Shown piece by piece: positions 25,836-35,520 of a DNA stretch of 64,000 nt (position 1 is its first letter; each line of letters begins with the position of its first letter). Under the pieces are notes generated by a model. The model saw only the letters and a list, made by a program, of their open reading frames with translations. It ran no database searches and was not told the DNA's origin. Made by a program: the position numbers and the translations under genes. The DNA comes from Paenibacillus sp. 1011MAR3C5 (GTDB lineage Bacteria; Bacillota; Bacilli; Paenibacillales; Paenibacillaceae): NCBI RefSeq assembly GCF_003591485.1, contig NZ_QZCF01000012.1, forward strand, positions 52,739 to 116,738, read 5' to 3'.

Positions 25836-26774
25836 ATGGCGAAAATTGTACAAAGCGTAACAGACCTGATCGGAGATACACCCCTTGTTCGTTTAAACCG
25901 TCTCGTGCCGGAAGATAGCGCGGAAATCTATGTGAAGCTGGAGTACCAGAATCCGGGTGCCAGCGTAAAGGACCGTATTGCGGTCAGCATGATCGAAGCG
26001 GCTGAGCAAGAAGGACGCATTAAGCCGGGCGATACCATCGTTGAGCCTACGAGCGGCAATACAGGCATCGGTCTGGCACTTGTAGCGGCTGCCAAAGGCT
26101 ATAAAGCGATTCTTGTCATGCCTGAGACAATGAGTATTGAGCGCCGCAACCTGCTGCGCGCTTACGGCGCAGAGCTGGTGCTGACACCGGGTTCCGAAGG
26201 CATGAACGGCGCAGTACGCAAAGCGGAAGAGCTGGTTCAAGAGAATCCTTCATATTTCATTCCTCAGCAATTCAAAAACCAGGCGAATGTGAAAATTCAC
26301 CGCGAGACGACAGGTCCTGAGATCGTGGAAGCGATCAATTCCCTGGACGGCAAGCTGGATGCCTTCATCGCAGGCATCGGCACAGGCGGAACGATCTCCG
26401 GCGCTGGTGAAGTATTGAAGCAAAACTACTCGGATATCAAAATTTATGCAGTTGAGCCTGCGGCTTCCCCCATTCTGTCGGGCGGCAACCCTGGTCCTCA
26501 TAAAATTCAAGGGATTGGCGCGAACTTCATTCCGGATATCCTGAACCGTGAGATCTATGACGGTATCATTACGGTTGAGAATGATGATGCATTCGAATAC
26601 GCGCGTCGTGCAGCGAAGGAAGAAGGCATTCTGTGCGGGATCTCCTCCGGTGCGGCGATCTATGCAGCGCTGAAGGTAGCGAAGGAACTGGGCAAAGGCA
26701 AGCGCGTTGTTGCTATCGTGCCTAGCAATGGCGAGCGTTACCTGAGTACGCCTCTATTCAATTTCGAGAACTAA
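25836..26774 (+). CDS. cysK: cysteine synthase A (O-acetylserine thiol-lyase)
   Basis: 312 residues of the fold-type II PLP family. The PLP lysine lies in NPGASVKDRIA near residue 46, the substrate loop EPTSGNTGIGLAL near residue 69, the phosphate-binding GTGGTISGAG near 181 and the C-terminal GISSGAA. It makes cysteine from O-acetylserine and sulfide. ATG behind AAGGAGG. It has its own promoter and terminator. Confidence 0.95.
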   Translation: MAKIVQSVTDLIGDTPLVRLNRLVPEDSAEIYVKLEYQNPGASVKDRIAVSMIEAAEQEGRIKPGDTIVEPTSGNTGIGLALVAAAKGYKAILVMPETMSIERRNLLRAYGAELVLTPGSEGMNGAVRKAEELVQENPSYFIPQQFKNQANVKIHRETTGPEIVEAINSLDGKLDAFIAGIGTGGTISGAGEVLKQNYSDIKIYAVEPAASPILSGGNPGPHKIQGIGANFIPDILNREIYDGIITVENDDAFEYARRAAKEEGILCGISSGAAIYAALKVAKELGKGKRVVAIVPSNGERYLSTPLFNFEN

Positions 26775-26807
26775 GAGCTTTGTCGCAACTACAAAGCTTA
26801 CGATAAG

Positions 26808-26848
26808 AAGGGCCTTTCATTCTTCGGGATGGAAGGCGCTTTTCTTTT
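26808..26848 (+). terminator. terminator after cysK
   Basis: GCCTTTCAT (26812-26820) pairs with ATGGAAGGC (26829-26837), followed by GCTTTTCTTTTG. Confidence 0.75.
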
Positions 26849-26905
26849 GCCGGGCATTTCTGTATACTGAGCGAAATAAGCATCAGGGATCGGGGGACTG
26901 ACAAG

Positions 26906-28522
26906 ATGGTCACCGCTTGGGAAGAGTGGATTCGGTGGCGCGCCGAACAAACCTATACGACGCTGCCGCTAGTGAAGGAGCTGCCTCTCCAGAGAGAGAC
27001 GGGGGGCAAGGTTGCTTCTTGGGAGGAAGCTTGGCAGGACGCATCGCCGTATGCCTTCGTGCTGGAGAGCGGCAAGGACGGGAGATTCACTTATCTGGGA
27101 CTGCATCCCGATAGCGTCATTCAGGGCAAAGGCATGCAAGCGGAGTCGATTGACTTCCGCGGCCTGGACGAGCATTCGCAGGAGCGCAGGAAGTGGAAGG
27201 GCAAGCCGCTGGAGGTTGTGCGGGCTTGGATGAGCGACGGCAATGGACCTCGGCTTACTGATGCGGACGGGCCGAAGTGGCTGGGCGGCTGCGCAGGCTT
27301 CTGGAGCTATGATATTGTGCGCAGCATCGAACGTCTGCCGGAGCTTGCGAAGGATGATTCCGGCTTGCCGGATTATTTGTTCATGAGAATGAATGAAATC
27401 TGGGTCGTCGATCACAAGCGCAGCGTTGTCTACTGTGTCGTACATAGTCCGGTGTCGTTCGGCCAATCGGATGAAGAGCTGAGAGCCGTCTATGAACAAG
27501 CCTCGCTGCGTGCGGAGGGAATGGCGGACTACTGGCTGACTTGGTTCGAGGAAGAGAAGGCGCGCGAGAGGGCGGAGAAGCTGCGGGCAAGCCGTCTTGC
27601 CCATATGGACGGAGAATCGCTTCATATTGACGTCAAGACGATATCAGGCATCGAATCGCCTACTACCAAGGAGATGTACATGGACGCTGTGCGGGCTGTG
27701 CAGCGCTATATCGGGCAAGGAGACGTGTTCCAGGTTAATTTGGCCCAGCGCCAGTCCAAAGCCGTGTCGACGCCGCCAGAGGAGCTGTATGAATGGCTCA
27801 GACTATTTAACCCGTCTCCTTATATGGGCATGCTGCGCTCGCCGGACTTCCAGCTGGTATCGGCTTCTCCGGAGCTGCTGGTCGAGCTGAAGGGCCGCCA
27901 GCTTGGGACGCGGCCGATCGCGGGTACACGCAGAAGAGGACGCACGGAGGAGGAGGATCTTCTCTTCGCCGAGGAGCTGCGCACGAATGAGAAGGAACGG
28001 GCCGAGCATATTATGCTGGTCGATCTGGAGCGCAACGATCTGGGCCGTATCTCCACCTACGGAACGGTGAAGGTGAAGGAACTGATGGTCATTGAGCGCT
28101 ACTCTCACGTTATGCATCTGGTCTCGCAGGTGGATGGCGAGCTAGCCGAAGGCAAGGATGCTTATGACGTTATAGCGGCGACCTTCCCCGGCGGCACGAT
28201 TACCGGTGCTCCCAAGATCCGGACGATGGAGATCATTGAAGAGCTGGAGCCTGTGCGCAGAGGTCCCTATACGGGATCGATGGGATGGATTGACTATAAC
28301 GGGGATATGGAATTTAATATTATTATTAGAACAATGGCTATACAGGACGGGATCGTCTATATTCAGGCCGGAGCGGGCATTGTCATCGATTCCGATCCGG
28401 GGCGCGAGTATGAGGAGTCGATGAACAAGGCGAAGGCGCTGTGGAAGGCTATTCAATACAGCGAACGGTTCGCAGCCGGGCAATCGCGGGAGCGGGACAG
28501 CGCAGCTAAGCTGCTACAATAG
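26906..28522 (+). CDS. pabB: aminodeoxychorismate synthase component I
   Basis: 538 residues of the chorismate-utilising (anthranilate synthase I-like) family. The catalytic C-terminal half has RPIAGTRRRGRTEEED, AEHIMLVDLERNDLGR and GGTITGAPKIRTMEII. It aminates chorismate using ammonia from PabA. The KLMNP anthranilate-type tryptophan site is not evident, and the pabA-pabC-folP context points to PabB rather than TrpE. Start ATG 26906. First gene of the folate operon. Confidence 0.92.
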   Translation: MVTAWEEWIRWRAEQTYTTLPLVKELPLQRETGGKVASWEEAWQDASPYAFVLESGKDGRFTYLGLHPDSVIQGKGMQAESIDFRGLDEHSQERRKWKGKPLEVVRAWMSDGNGPRLTDADGPKWLGGCAGFWSYDIVRSIERLPELAKDDSGLPDYLFMRMNEIWVVDHKRSVVYCVVHSPVSFGQSDEELRAVYEQASLRAEGMADYWLTWFEEEKARERAEKLRASRLAHMDGESLHIDVKTISGIESPTTKEMYMDAVRAVQRYIGQGDVFQVNLAQRQSKAVSTPPEELYEWLRLFNPSPYMGMLRSPDFQLVSASPELLVELKGRQLGTRPIAGTRRRGRTEEEDLLFAEELRTNEKERAEHIMLVDLERNDLGRISTYGTVKVKELMVIERYSHVMHLVSQVDGELAEGKDAYDVIAATFPGGTITGAPKIRTMEIIEELEPVRRGPYTGSMGWIDYNGDMEFNIIIRTMAIQDGIVYIQAGAGIVIDSDPGREYEESMNKAKALWKAIQYSERFAAGQSRERDSAAKLLQ

Positions 28523-28547
28523 GTTTGGACAAAGGGGATGTGGAGCC

Positions 28548-29129
28548 ATGATACTCGTAATCGACAACTATGATTCGTTCACGTACAATCTGGTGCAATA
28601 TTTGGGCGAGCTGGGGGAAGAGATCGTCGTAAAGCGGAACGATGAGATTGATCTGGCCGGCATTGAGGATCTCGCCCCCGATCATATCTTGATCTCGCCG
28701 GGACCGTGCTCGCCGAACGAGGCGGGAATTAGCCTGTCGCTGATTGATCACTTTAAGGGTAAAATCCCGATATTCGGCGTCTGCCTGGGCCATCAGTCGA
28801 TTGGACAAGCGTTCGGAGGCGAGGTCGTACGCGCGGAGAAGCTGATGCACGGCAAGACGTCCCCGATTCTGCATGACGGGCGGACGATCTTCGATGGGCT
28901 GGAATCGCCATTCACGGCTACGCGCTATCATTCGCTTATTGTTCGGCGTGAGACGCTGCCAGATTGCCTGGAAATCAGCGCAGAGACGGCAGAGGGCGAG
29001 ATTATGGGGCTAAGGCATAAGGAATATGCGATCGAAGGCGTGCAATTCCATCCGGAGTCCATTATTACAGACCATGGGCATACCATGCTTCGCAATTTCC
29101 TGCGCCATCGGACAGGCGTTGTGCAATGA
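28548..29129 (+). CDS. pabA: aminodeoxychorismate/anthranilate synthase component II (glutamine amidotransferase)
   Basis: 193 residues of the class I amidotransferase fold: MILVIDNYDSFTYNLVQYL at the start, the oxyanion strand SPGPCSPNEAG, the nucleophile elbow GVCLGHQSIGQAF with Cys near residue 79, and the His-Glu pair in VQFHPESI. In Bacillales this subunit often serves both folate and tryptophan synthesis. Overlaps pabC by 4 bases. Confidence 0.94.
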   Translation: MILVIDNYDSFTYNLVQYLGELGEEIVVKRNDEIDLAGIEDLAPDHILISPGPCSPNEAGISLSLIDHFKGKIPIFGVCLGHQSIGQAFGGEVVRAEKLMHGKTSPILHDGRTIFDGLESPFTATRYHSLIVRRETLPDCLEISAETAEGEIMGLRHKEYAIEGVQFHPESIITDHGHTMLRNFLRHRTGVVQ

Positions 29130-30028
29130 AAATCGGTCTGAACGGTAAAGTGGTTGAAGCGCATGAAGCTGTGATCTCAGTCTATGATCACGGCTTTTTG
29201 TACGGTCTGGGCTTATTTGAGACGTTCCGTACCTATCAGGGAAGACCCTATCTGCTAGAGCGGCATATGGCGCGATTGAAGGCGGGCTGTGCGGAGCTGG
29301 GCATCCCTTTCGGCATGAGTATTGGAGAGCTGGAGTCTTGGATAAGCATGTTATTGCGGGAGAATGGGCTGAAGGATGGCTACGTGCGATTGACGGTAAG
29401 CGCCGGGGAAGGTGTGCTAGGCCTGCCGACCGGAGATTATGAGCAGCCGAATATCGTTTTATTAGTAAAGGAATTGCCTCTAGTGAATGGAGAAGCAATG
29501 CGATTGGGCAAAGAGCTGCGCCTTCTCCGTACCGTGCGTAATACACCGGAAGGAACGGTGCGATTCAAATCTCTTCATTATATGAACAATATAATGGCGA
29601 AGAGAGAGCTGCTCGGATTGGCTGGTGAAGGGAGCGCACATCTGATGCCGGCGCATCCGGGAGCGGAAGGACTGATGCTGACGCGGGAAGGCTGGCTGTC
29701 TGAAGGTATTGTGAGCAATCTCTTTTTCTTGCGCGGCCGAATCGTCCGAACGCCTGCCATAGACACGGGAATCCTGCCCGGCATTACCCGGCAACGCGTA
29801 TTGGAGCTTGCTGCAGATGCAGGATATGAAGTGGAGGAAGGCCGCTATCGGTGGGAAGAGCTTGTTGAAGCCGATGAAATTTGGATGACCAACTCCATTC
29901 AAGAGCTGATACCTATTACGCAGTTAACGCGCTATGATTCTGATGAGAGAATCGAGATGAGCGGCAGCTCTGCAGGACCGATGACGATGGAGCTGCAAGC
30001 CTTATACCAGGCGGACACTGGGAAGTAA
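29126..30028 (+). CDS. pabC: aminodeoxychorismate lyase
   Basis: 300 residues of the class IV PLP aminotransferase fold. The PLP lysine is in VRFKSLHYMNN near residue 149, and SEGIVSNLFFLRG near residue 191 is the PLP-binding loop. It releases pyruvate from aminodeoxychorismate to give p-aminobenzoate. D-amino-acid transaminases share the fold, but its position between pabA and folP makes PabC the better call. Confidence 0.92.
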   Translation: MKIGLNGKVVEAHEAVISVYDHGFLYGLGLFETFRTYQGRPYLLERHMARLKAGCAELGIPFGMSIGELESWISMLLRENGLKDGYVRLTVSAGEGVLGLPTGDYEQPNIVLLVKELPLVNGEAMRLGKELRLLRTVRNTPEGTVRFKSLHYMNNIMAKRELLGLAGEGSAHLMPAHPGAEGLMLTREGWLSEGIVSNLFFLRGRIVRTPAIDTGILPGITRQRVLELAADAGYEVEEGRYRWEELVEADEIWMTNSIQELIPITQLTRYDSDERIEMSGSSAGPMTMELQALYQADTGK

Positions 30029-30098
30029 TCATAAGGTTATGGGTGACAGTCGGATTGGGGCATGCTAGCCGGAAGAGGCGACTGAGCAGGAGGGAGAT

Positions 30099-30956
30099 GT
30101 GACAAATATGAATAATAGACCGACCTATTGGAAGCGATCCTACGACTTATGCGGCGGCGTGAAGCTCGAACTGGGTACGCGTACGCTAATTATGGGCATA
30201 TTGAACGCGACACCGGACTCGTTCTCGGATGGAGGCCGCTATAACGATGTGCAACGGGCGGTTGCTCATGCCAAGGAGATGGTGGCTGCGGGAGCGGATA
30301 TTCTGGATATTGGCGGAGAGTCAACAAGACCGGGCTTTGAGGCAGTCAGCGCGGAGGAAGAGCTTAAGCGGGTGCTGCCGGTCATCGCGGCCGTTCGCGA
30401 GGCCCTTCCGGAGGTCGCCATCTCGGTAGATTCCTATAAAGCCGCGACGATACGTCAGTGCCTGGAAGCGGGCGCTCATATCATTAATGATATCTGGGGG
30501 CTGAAGGGCGATCCCGATATGGCGGCTGTAGCCGCGGAGTATGGTGTGCCGGTCATCATTAGCCACAACCGACACGCACGGGATTATAATGACTTTGTTC
30601 CTGATGTACTGGCGGATCTGCAAGCCAGCGTTGGCTTGGCCCGCAGAGCGGGAGTTGATCCTCGGCATATATGGCTGGATCCTGGCATCGGATTTGCCAA
30701 AACCTATGACGATAATCTGGAGCTGCTTGACCGTCTGGACGAGCTGAACGAGCTTGGATACCCGGTGCTGCTTGGCACGTCGCGCAAGCGATTCATTAAG
30801 CAGACACTGGGCTTGCCGGTAGATGACCTCGTCGAGGGAACGGCGGCGACGGTAGCTCTCGGCATCGCGAGAGGCTGCCAAATTGTCCGTGTGCACGATG
30901 TGGAGGCGATCAAGCGCACGGCATTAATGACAGATGCGATCCTCTATCGCGGATAA
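30099..30956 (+). CDS. folP: dihydropteroate synthase
   Basis: 285 residues of the TIM-barrel family. The pterin and pyrophosphate loops read GILNATPDSFSDGG near residue 33 and DIGGESTRPGFEAV near residue 71, and the C-terminal VRVHDVEAIKRTA is conserved. The target of sulfonamides. ATG 30099, or 30108, behind GGAGGGAGATG. Overlaps the upstream extension of folB, and the true folB start lies 57 bases downstream. Confidence 0.95.
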   Translation: MTNMNNRPTYWKRSYDLCGGVKLELGTRTLIMGILNATPDSFSDGGRYNDVQRAVAHAKEMVAAGADILDIGGESTRPGFEAVSAEEELKRVLPVIAAVREALPEVAISVDSYKAATIRQCLEAGAHIINDIWGLKGDPDMAAVAAEYGVPVIISHNRHARDYNDFVPDVLADLQASVGLARRAGVDPRHIWLDPGIGFAKTYDDNLELLDRLDELNELGYPVLLGTSRKRFIKQTLGLPVDDLVEGTAATVALGIARGCQIVRVHDVEAIKRTALMTDAILYRG

Positions 30957-31012
30957 TGAAAGCGACCAAGCCGCATGAGCGAGGTTGCGAACTGGAAGGA
31001 GCAAGAGGCAAT

Positions 31013-31399
31013 ATGGACCGAATGAAAGTAAAGGGCATGCGCTTTTATGGATATCACGGCGTTTTCCCGGAAGAAAACAAGCTTGGGCAGCAATTTTATA
31101 TCGATCTGGACCTGGGTATCGACCTGGAACAGGCCGCCAATACGGATGATCTTGCTTATACGGTGAACTACGCGGAGCTCCATGCGCTGACGAAGTCGAT
31201 TGTGGAAGGGACTCCCTTCAAGCTGATCGAAGCGCTGGCGGGGCACATTGCATCACGAGTTCTCGAAGCTTATAATATGATCAATGACGTTACCGTCCGC
31301 GTGACAAAGCCGCATCCGCCGTTCGATATTCACTTTGACGGCGTGACAATCGAGCTGGCGAGAAAGCGGGATGCCGATGGCCGAATCGTACGCGCATAA
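31013..31399 (+). CDS. folB: dihydroneopterin aldolase
   Basis: 128 residues of the T-fold: MKVKGMRFYGYHGVFPEENKLGQ near the start with the catalytic glutamate region, then AYTVNYAELHAL and FKLIEALAGHIAS. The ATG at 31013 is preferred because AAGGAGCAAGAGG precedes it and the length fits the family; the frame extends to an ATG at 30956 overlapping the folP stop. Overlaps folK by 29 bases. Confidence 0.93.
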   Translation: MDRMKVKGMRFYGYHGVFPEENKLGQQFYIDLDLGIDLEQAANTDDLAYTVNYAELHALTKSIVEGTPFKLIEALAGHIASRVLEAYNMINDVTVRVTKPHPPFDIHFDGVTIELARKRDADGRIVRA

Positions 31400-31931
31400 T
31401 GCCGCTGCAGTCGAAGCTTACATTGCTCTTGGCTCGAATATGGGGGAGCGTGACAAGCTGCTGATGGATGCGATCGAGCGCATAGACGCTCACCCGGAGA
31501 TTCGGGTGCTGCGCGTATCCGGTATATATGAGACGGAGCCGGTTGGCTATACCGATCAACCTTCTTTCCTGAACATGGTGATTGCCGTGTCCACGACCTT
31601 AGAGCCCTTGGCTCTGCTGCGCGAGCAGCTGGAACAGGAACGCCTCCTCGGGAGAATTCGACATGAACGTTGGGGACCAAGAACCATTGACCTCGATCTC
31701 CTCCTATACGATAATGTCAGAATGGATCAAGAGGAGCTGACGCTGCCGCATCCGCGCATGATGGAGCGGGCGTTCGTGCTTGTTCCCTTGCATGATGTGA
31801 TCTCGCATTCGCATTCTTTGCACGGAGGGGTTCAGGCTGCGTCTTATGCGGCGCTTCGGGAAGGAAAGGAAGGCATCACATTATGGAAAACAATCAATTG
31901 GCGCAGCGCGTCAGAGCCTTTCGAAAGCTGA
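31371..31931 (+). CDS. folK: 2-amino-4-hydroxy-6-hydroxymethyldihydropteridine pyrophosphokinase
   Basis: 186 residues. Family phrases are AYIALGSNMGERDKLLMDAI, SGIYETEPVGYTDQPSFLNMV and the ATP/metal site RWGPRTIDLDLLLYDN. It activates the pterin for FolP. Overlaps folB upstream and the HTH gene downstream, so the folate genes are translationally coupled. Confidence 0.95.
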   Translation: MPMAESYAHNAAAVEAYIALGSNMGERDKLLMDAIERIDAHPEIRVLRVSGIYETEPVGYTDQPSFLNMVIAVSTTLEPLALLREQLEQERLLGRIRHERWGPRTIDLDLLLYDNVRMDQEELTLPHPRMMERAFVLVPLHDVISHSHSLHGGVQAASYAALREGKEGITLWKTINWRSASEPFES

Positions 31932-32095
31932 AGGGCTACACACAGCTAGAGCTGGCCAAGGAGCTTGGCGTATCGGTGGCGGTGCTGGGATCGCTGGAGC
32001 GAGGCACACGGAAGAATGATCCTAAGCTGCTCAACCATATCGCGAAGACGCTAGGGATCAGCTACGAGGAACTTATGAGCATGAAGGAGGAATGA
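31883..32095 (+). CDS. yazB: small XRE-family DNA-binding protein (YazB-like)
   Basis: 70 residues, all one helix-turn-helix domain: FRKLKGYTQLELAKELGVSVAVLGSLERG, then LLNHIAKTLGISYEELM. It starts inside folK by 49 bases. The conserved folK-yazB-dusB order in Bacillales supports orthology. Its target is unknown. No ligand-binding domain is attached. Confidence 0.9.
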   Translation: MENNQLAQRVRAFRKLKGYTQLELAKELGVSVAVLGSLERGTRKNDPKLLNHIAKTLGISYEELMSMKEE

Positions 32096-32103
32096 GGAGC
32101 GAC

Positions 32104-33132
32104 ATGCTGAAAATCGGAGACATCGAGATGAAAAACAGAGTCGTGCTGGCGCCGATGGCAGGCGTGTGCAACCCCGCTTTCCGACTGATTGCCAAGGAAT
32201 TCGGCACGGGGCTTGTATGTGCAGAGATGGTTAGCGACAAGGCGATTCTGCACGGCAACAAGCGCACGATGGAGATGCTGTTTGTAGACGAACGGGAGAA
32301 GCCGCTAAGCTTGCAGATCTTCGGAGGCGACCGTGAATCGCTGATCGAGGCGGCCAAAGTGGTCGACAAGCAGACGAATGCCGATATTATCGATATTAAC
32401 ATGGGCTGTCCGGTGCCCAAGGTGACCAAGTGCGACGCAGGCGCGCGCTGGCTGCTGGACCCTAATAAAATATATGAGATGGTGTCCGCGGTCGTGGATG
32501 CTGTCGACAAGCCGGTAACGGTGAAAATGCGGATCGGCTGGGATGACGAGCATGTCTATGCAGTCGAGAACGCACGGATGGTCGAGAAAGCAGGCGGCAG
32601 TGCCGTCAGCGTGCACGGCCGTACGCGCGAGCAATTGTATACCGGCAAGGCGAATTGGGATATTATAAAAGACGTCAAGCAAGCGGTATCCATTCCCGTT
32701 ATTGGCAACGGCGACGTATTCTCTCCGGAGGATGCCAAGCGTATGCTGGAGCAGACGGGCGTAGATGGCGTTATGATCGGACGCGGAGCGCTGGGCAATC
32801 CGTGGATGCTGTATCGTACGATTCAGTATCTGTCTACTGGCGATCTGCTCGGGGATCCAACCCCGCGCGAGAAGATGGAAGTAGCCATTCTTCACATGGA
32901 CCGGCTGATTGCGCTGAAGAACGAAGCGGTAGCGGTTCGGGAGATGCGCAAGCATCTGGCCTGGTATCTGAAAGGACTGCCGGGCGGCGCGCGCGTGAAG
33001 GATGTCATCATGGAGGAGACCGGCCGCGACCGTATGGTTGCGATTCTGGAGAATTACATCCACTCGCTGGAGAGCGAGGAGCCTGCACCGGCCGCCTCCG
33101 ACCGCAGAACGGAAGAAGAAGTTGTACATTAA
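32104..33132 (+). CDS. dusB: tRNA-dihydrouridine synthase
   Basis: 342 residues of the FMN TIM-barrel family. The start reads LAPMAGVCNPAFRLIAKEFG, the catalytic cysteine is in NMGCPVPKVTKCDAG near residue 99, and the flavin site is in VIGNGDVFSPEDA and GVMIGRGALGNPWM. ATG 32104 behind GAGGAGCGAC is preferred over ATG 32092, whose ribosome site would be one base away. Reduces uridines in the tRNA D-loop. Confidence 0.93.
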   Translation: MLKIGDIEMKNRVVLAPMAGVCNPAFRLIAKEFGTGLVCAEMVSDKAILHGNKRTMEMLFVDEREKPLSLQIFGGDRESLIEAAKVVDKQTNADIIDINMGCPVPKVTKCDAGARWLLDPNKIYEMVSAVVDAVDKPVTVKMRIGWDDEHVYAVENARMVEKAGGSAVSVHGRTREQLYTGKANWDIIKDVKQAVSIPVIGNGDVFSPEDAKRMLEQTGVDGVMIGRGALGNPWMLYRTIQYLSTGDLLGDPTPREKMEVAILHMDRLIALKNEAVAVREMRKHLAWYLKGLPGGARVKDVIMEETGRDRMVAILENYIHSLESEEPAPAASDRRTEEEVVH

Positions 33133-33152
33133 CCCCATTGGAAAGACACGTC

Positions 33153-33216
33153 AGGCGGTTATTCGACAATGGTCGACAATAACCGCTTGTCGTCGTCTTT
33201 CCTTTTTGGAGGGGAA
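33153..33216 (+). terminator. probable terminator after dusB
   Basis: GCGGTTATT (33155-33163) pairs with AATAACCGC (33178-33186). The T-rich stretch CTTTCCTTTTT is displaced about 12 bases from the stem, so efficiency is uncertain. Confidence 0.45.
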
Positions 33217-33249
33217 GTGAAACGGTTTCAATGACGGGGCTGGCTTCGA

Positions 33250-33278
33250 TTGACATTCAAGTTACCATGCAATATAAT
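33250..33278 (+). promoter_or_regulatory. SigA-type promoter upstream of greA
   Basis: TTGACA (33250-33255), a 17-base spacer and TATAAT (33273-33278). The -10 region GCAATATAATC is repeated 14 bases on (33282-33292), giving a possible second -10. The leader is about 130 bases. Confidence 0.75.
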
Positions 33279-33417
33279 CGTGCAATATAATCTAACAATA
33301 GGTTGCAGTACACCATAGTCACCAGCAGGTATGATGGTCATCATGCGTAATATATTAAGTAACAGTGAATTCATACAACGTATGAAAAATTAGTCACACG
33401 ACAGGAGAATCGGAAAG

Positions 33418-33894
33418 ATGAACGATAAGCAAATCATTCTGACTCAGGACGGGTTGAAGAAACTTGAAGAGGAGCTTGAGAATCTGAAGTCGGTCAAACG
33501 TCGTGAAGTAGCTGAGCGGATCAAGGTCGCGATCGGTTATGGCGACATTAGCGAGAACTCGGAGTATGAGGATGCGAAGAACGAGCAAGCTTTTATCGAA
33601 GGCCGTATTATTACGCTGGAGAAGATGCTTCGCAATGCCCGCATCATTAATAATGATGAGATTGATATTGATACCGTCAGTATCGGATCGATTGTTACAG
33701 TAGAAGACCTGGAGTTCGGCGACACAATGGAATACGCAATCGTCGGCACAGCGGAATCGGATCCGCTCCAGAACAAAATTTCGAATGAAAGTCCCGTTGG
33801 CAAAGCGATTCTGGGCAAGAAGAGAGGCACAGTCGTAGAGGTTAACGTACCGGCGGGCATTATTCAATATAAGATTATTGATATCAAAAAATAA
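33418..33894 (+). CDS. greA: transcription elongation factor GreA
   Basis: 158 residues, the family's usual length. An N-terminal coiled coil (LTQDGLKKLEEELENLKSVKRREVAERIKVAI) carries the acidic tip GDISENSEYEDAK, which enters the polymerase channel to stimulate cleavage of backtracked RNA. The C-terminal FKBP-like part ends SPVGKAILGKKRGTVVEVNVPAG. ATG 33418 behind AGGAGAA. Sits between dusB and lysS with its own promoter and terminator. Confidence 0.96.
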   Translation: MNDKQIILTQDGLKKLEEELENLKSVKRREVAERIKVAIGYGDISENSEYEDAKNEQAFIEGRIITLEKMLRNARIINNDEIDIDTVSIGSIVTVEDLEFGDTMEYAIVGTAESDPLQNKISNESPVGKAILGKKRGTVVEVNVPAGIIQYKIIDIKK

Positions 33895-33915
33895 GGTGTG
33901 CGATTCACGATTTCG

Positions 33916-33940
33916 AAAGCTTCCTTGCCGGAAGCTTTTT
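33916..33940 (+). terminator. terminator after greA
   Basis: AAAGCTTCC (33916-33924) pairs with GGAAGCTTT (33930-33938), followed by TT and GAACG. Compact and strong stem, short U tract. Confidence 0.7.
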
Positions 33941-33970
33941 GAACGTTTGCCTAATGTATTAAGGAGATGA

Positions 33971-35482
33971 ATGAAAGTGGAACATGATAACAACCAGAAC
34001 AGCGAGCAGGAGCTGAGCGAACTTCTACAAATTCGCAGAGACAAGCTGGATGAGCTACGCGGGCTAGGCGTAGACCCGTTCGGTCAGAAATTCGAGCGGA
34101 GCCACAATGCCAAGGACATTCTGAGCGCCTACGAAGGCCTCAGCAAGGAAGAGCTGGAGGAGCAAGGCAATAAGGTCAGCATCGCCGGCCGTATTATGCA
34201 GAAGCGCGGCATGGGCAAGGCTGCCTTCGCTCATATTCAGGATCTGTCAGGCCGCATTCAAATCTATGTCCGCAAGGATTCTGTAGCCGAGAACAAGTTT
34301 GCGGCATTCGACCTGCTCGATATCGGCGATATCGTAGGCGTGCAGGGCGTTGTGTTCAAGACGAACACGGGCGAAGTGTCGGTCAAGGCGCTTGAAGTGG
34401 ACGTTCTGACGAAGTCGCTTCTTCCGCTTCCGGACAAGCATCATGGTCTGAAGGACGTGGAGCTGCGCTACCGCCAGCGTTATGTCGATCTGATTGTGAA
34501 CCCGGATGTTCAACAGACATTCATCTCCCGTTCCAAAATCATTCAATCAATGCGCCGTTACCTGGATTCCCTGGGCTACCTGGAAGTGGAGACGCCTACG
34601 CTGCATTCCATTGCTGGCGGTGCTGCTGCACGTCCATTCATTACGCATCATAATGCGCTGGACATGCAGCTATATATGCGTATTGCGATTGAGCTTCACC
34701 TGAAGCGCCTGATTGTCGGCGGTTTGGAGAAGGTATACGAGATCGGACGCGTTTACCGCAATGAGGGTATCTCCACACGCCATAACCCTGAGTTTACGAT
34801 GATTGAGCTGTACGAGGCTTATGCCGACTACAAGGATATTATGGCACTGACCGAAAATATGATTGCGCACATTGCCCAAGAGGTTCTCGGCACAACCAAG
34901 ATCAAGTATCAGGGACAAGACGTAGATCTGACACCGCAATGGCGCAGAGTCAGCATGGTTGACCTTGTCAAAGAGGTAACAGGCGTTGACTTCAGCGTTC
35001 AAATGACCGATGAAGAGGCGCATGCCCTTGCGAAAGAACATAAAATTCCGGTAGAGCCGCACATGACGTTCGGCCATATTCTGAATGCCTTCTTCGAGGA
35101 GCGCTGCGAGGCGACTCTTATTCAACCTACATTCGTGACGGGCCATCCGGTTGCCATCTCGCCGCTTGCGAAGAAGAGCGACGCCGATCCGCGCTTTACG
35201 GACCGCTTCGAGCTGTTCATCGTGGCGCGCGAGCACGCGAATGCGTTCACGGAGCTGAACGACCCGATCGATCAGCGCGAACGCTTTGAAGCGCAGCTGG
35301 AGGAGAAGGAGCAGGGCAACGACGAGGCGCATGATATGGATGACGACTTCATCCGGGCGCTGGAATACGGTATGCCGCCGACAGGCGGTCTGGGCATTGG
35401 CATCGACCGTCTGGTTATGCTGCTGACAGATTCCCCGTCCATTCGCGATGTCCTGTTGTTCCCGCATATGAGAGAGCTATAG
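33971..35482 (+). CDS. lysS: lysyl-tRNA synthetase, class II
   Basis: 503 residues. The N-terminal OB fold (KVSIAGRIMQKRGMGKAAFAHIQDLSGRIQIYV) binds the anticodon. Class II motif 2 is YEIGRVYRNEGISTRHNPEFT, and motif 3 is GLGIGIDRLVMLLTD. ATG 33971 behind AAGGAG. No T-box leader. In B. subtilis lysS directly precedes an rRNA operon; here 28 kb of surface-polysaccharide genes separate them. Confidence 0.97.
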   Translation: MKVEHDNNQNSEQELSELLQIRRDKLDELRGLGVDPFGQKFERSHNAKDILSAYEGLSKEELEEQGNKVSIAGRIMQKRGMGKAAFAHIQDLSGRIQIYVRKDSVAENKFAAFDLLDIGDIVGVQGVVFKTNTGEVSVKALEVDVLTKSLLPLPDKHHGLKDVELRYRQRYVDLIVNPDVQQTFISRSKIIQSMRRYLDSLGYLEVETPTLHSIAGGAAARPFITHHNALDMQLYMRIAIELHLKRLIVGGLEKVYEIGRVYRNEGISTRHNPEFTMIELYEAYADYKDIMALTENMIAHIAQEVLGTTKIKYQGQDVDLTPQWRRVSMVDLVKEVTGVDFSVQMTDEEAHALAKEHKIPVEPHMTFGHILNAFFEERCEATLIQPTFVTGHPVAISPLAKKSDADPRFTDRFELFIVAREHANAFTELNDPIDQRERFEAQLEEKEQGNDEAHDMDDDFIRALEYGMPPTGGLGIGIDRLVMLLTDSPSIRDVLLFPHMREL

Positions 35483-35520
35483 CTGTCTCATAACAGCATC
35501 ATATTGCAGGTTAAAATCAA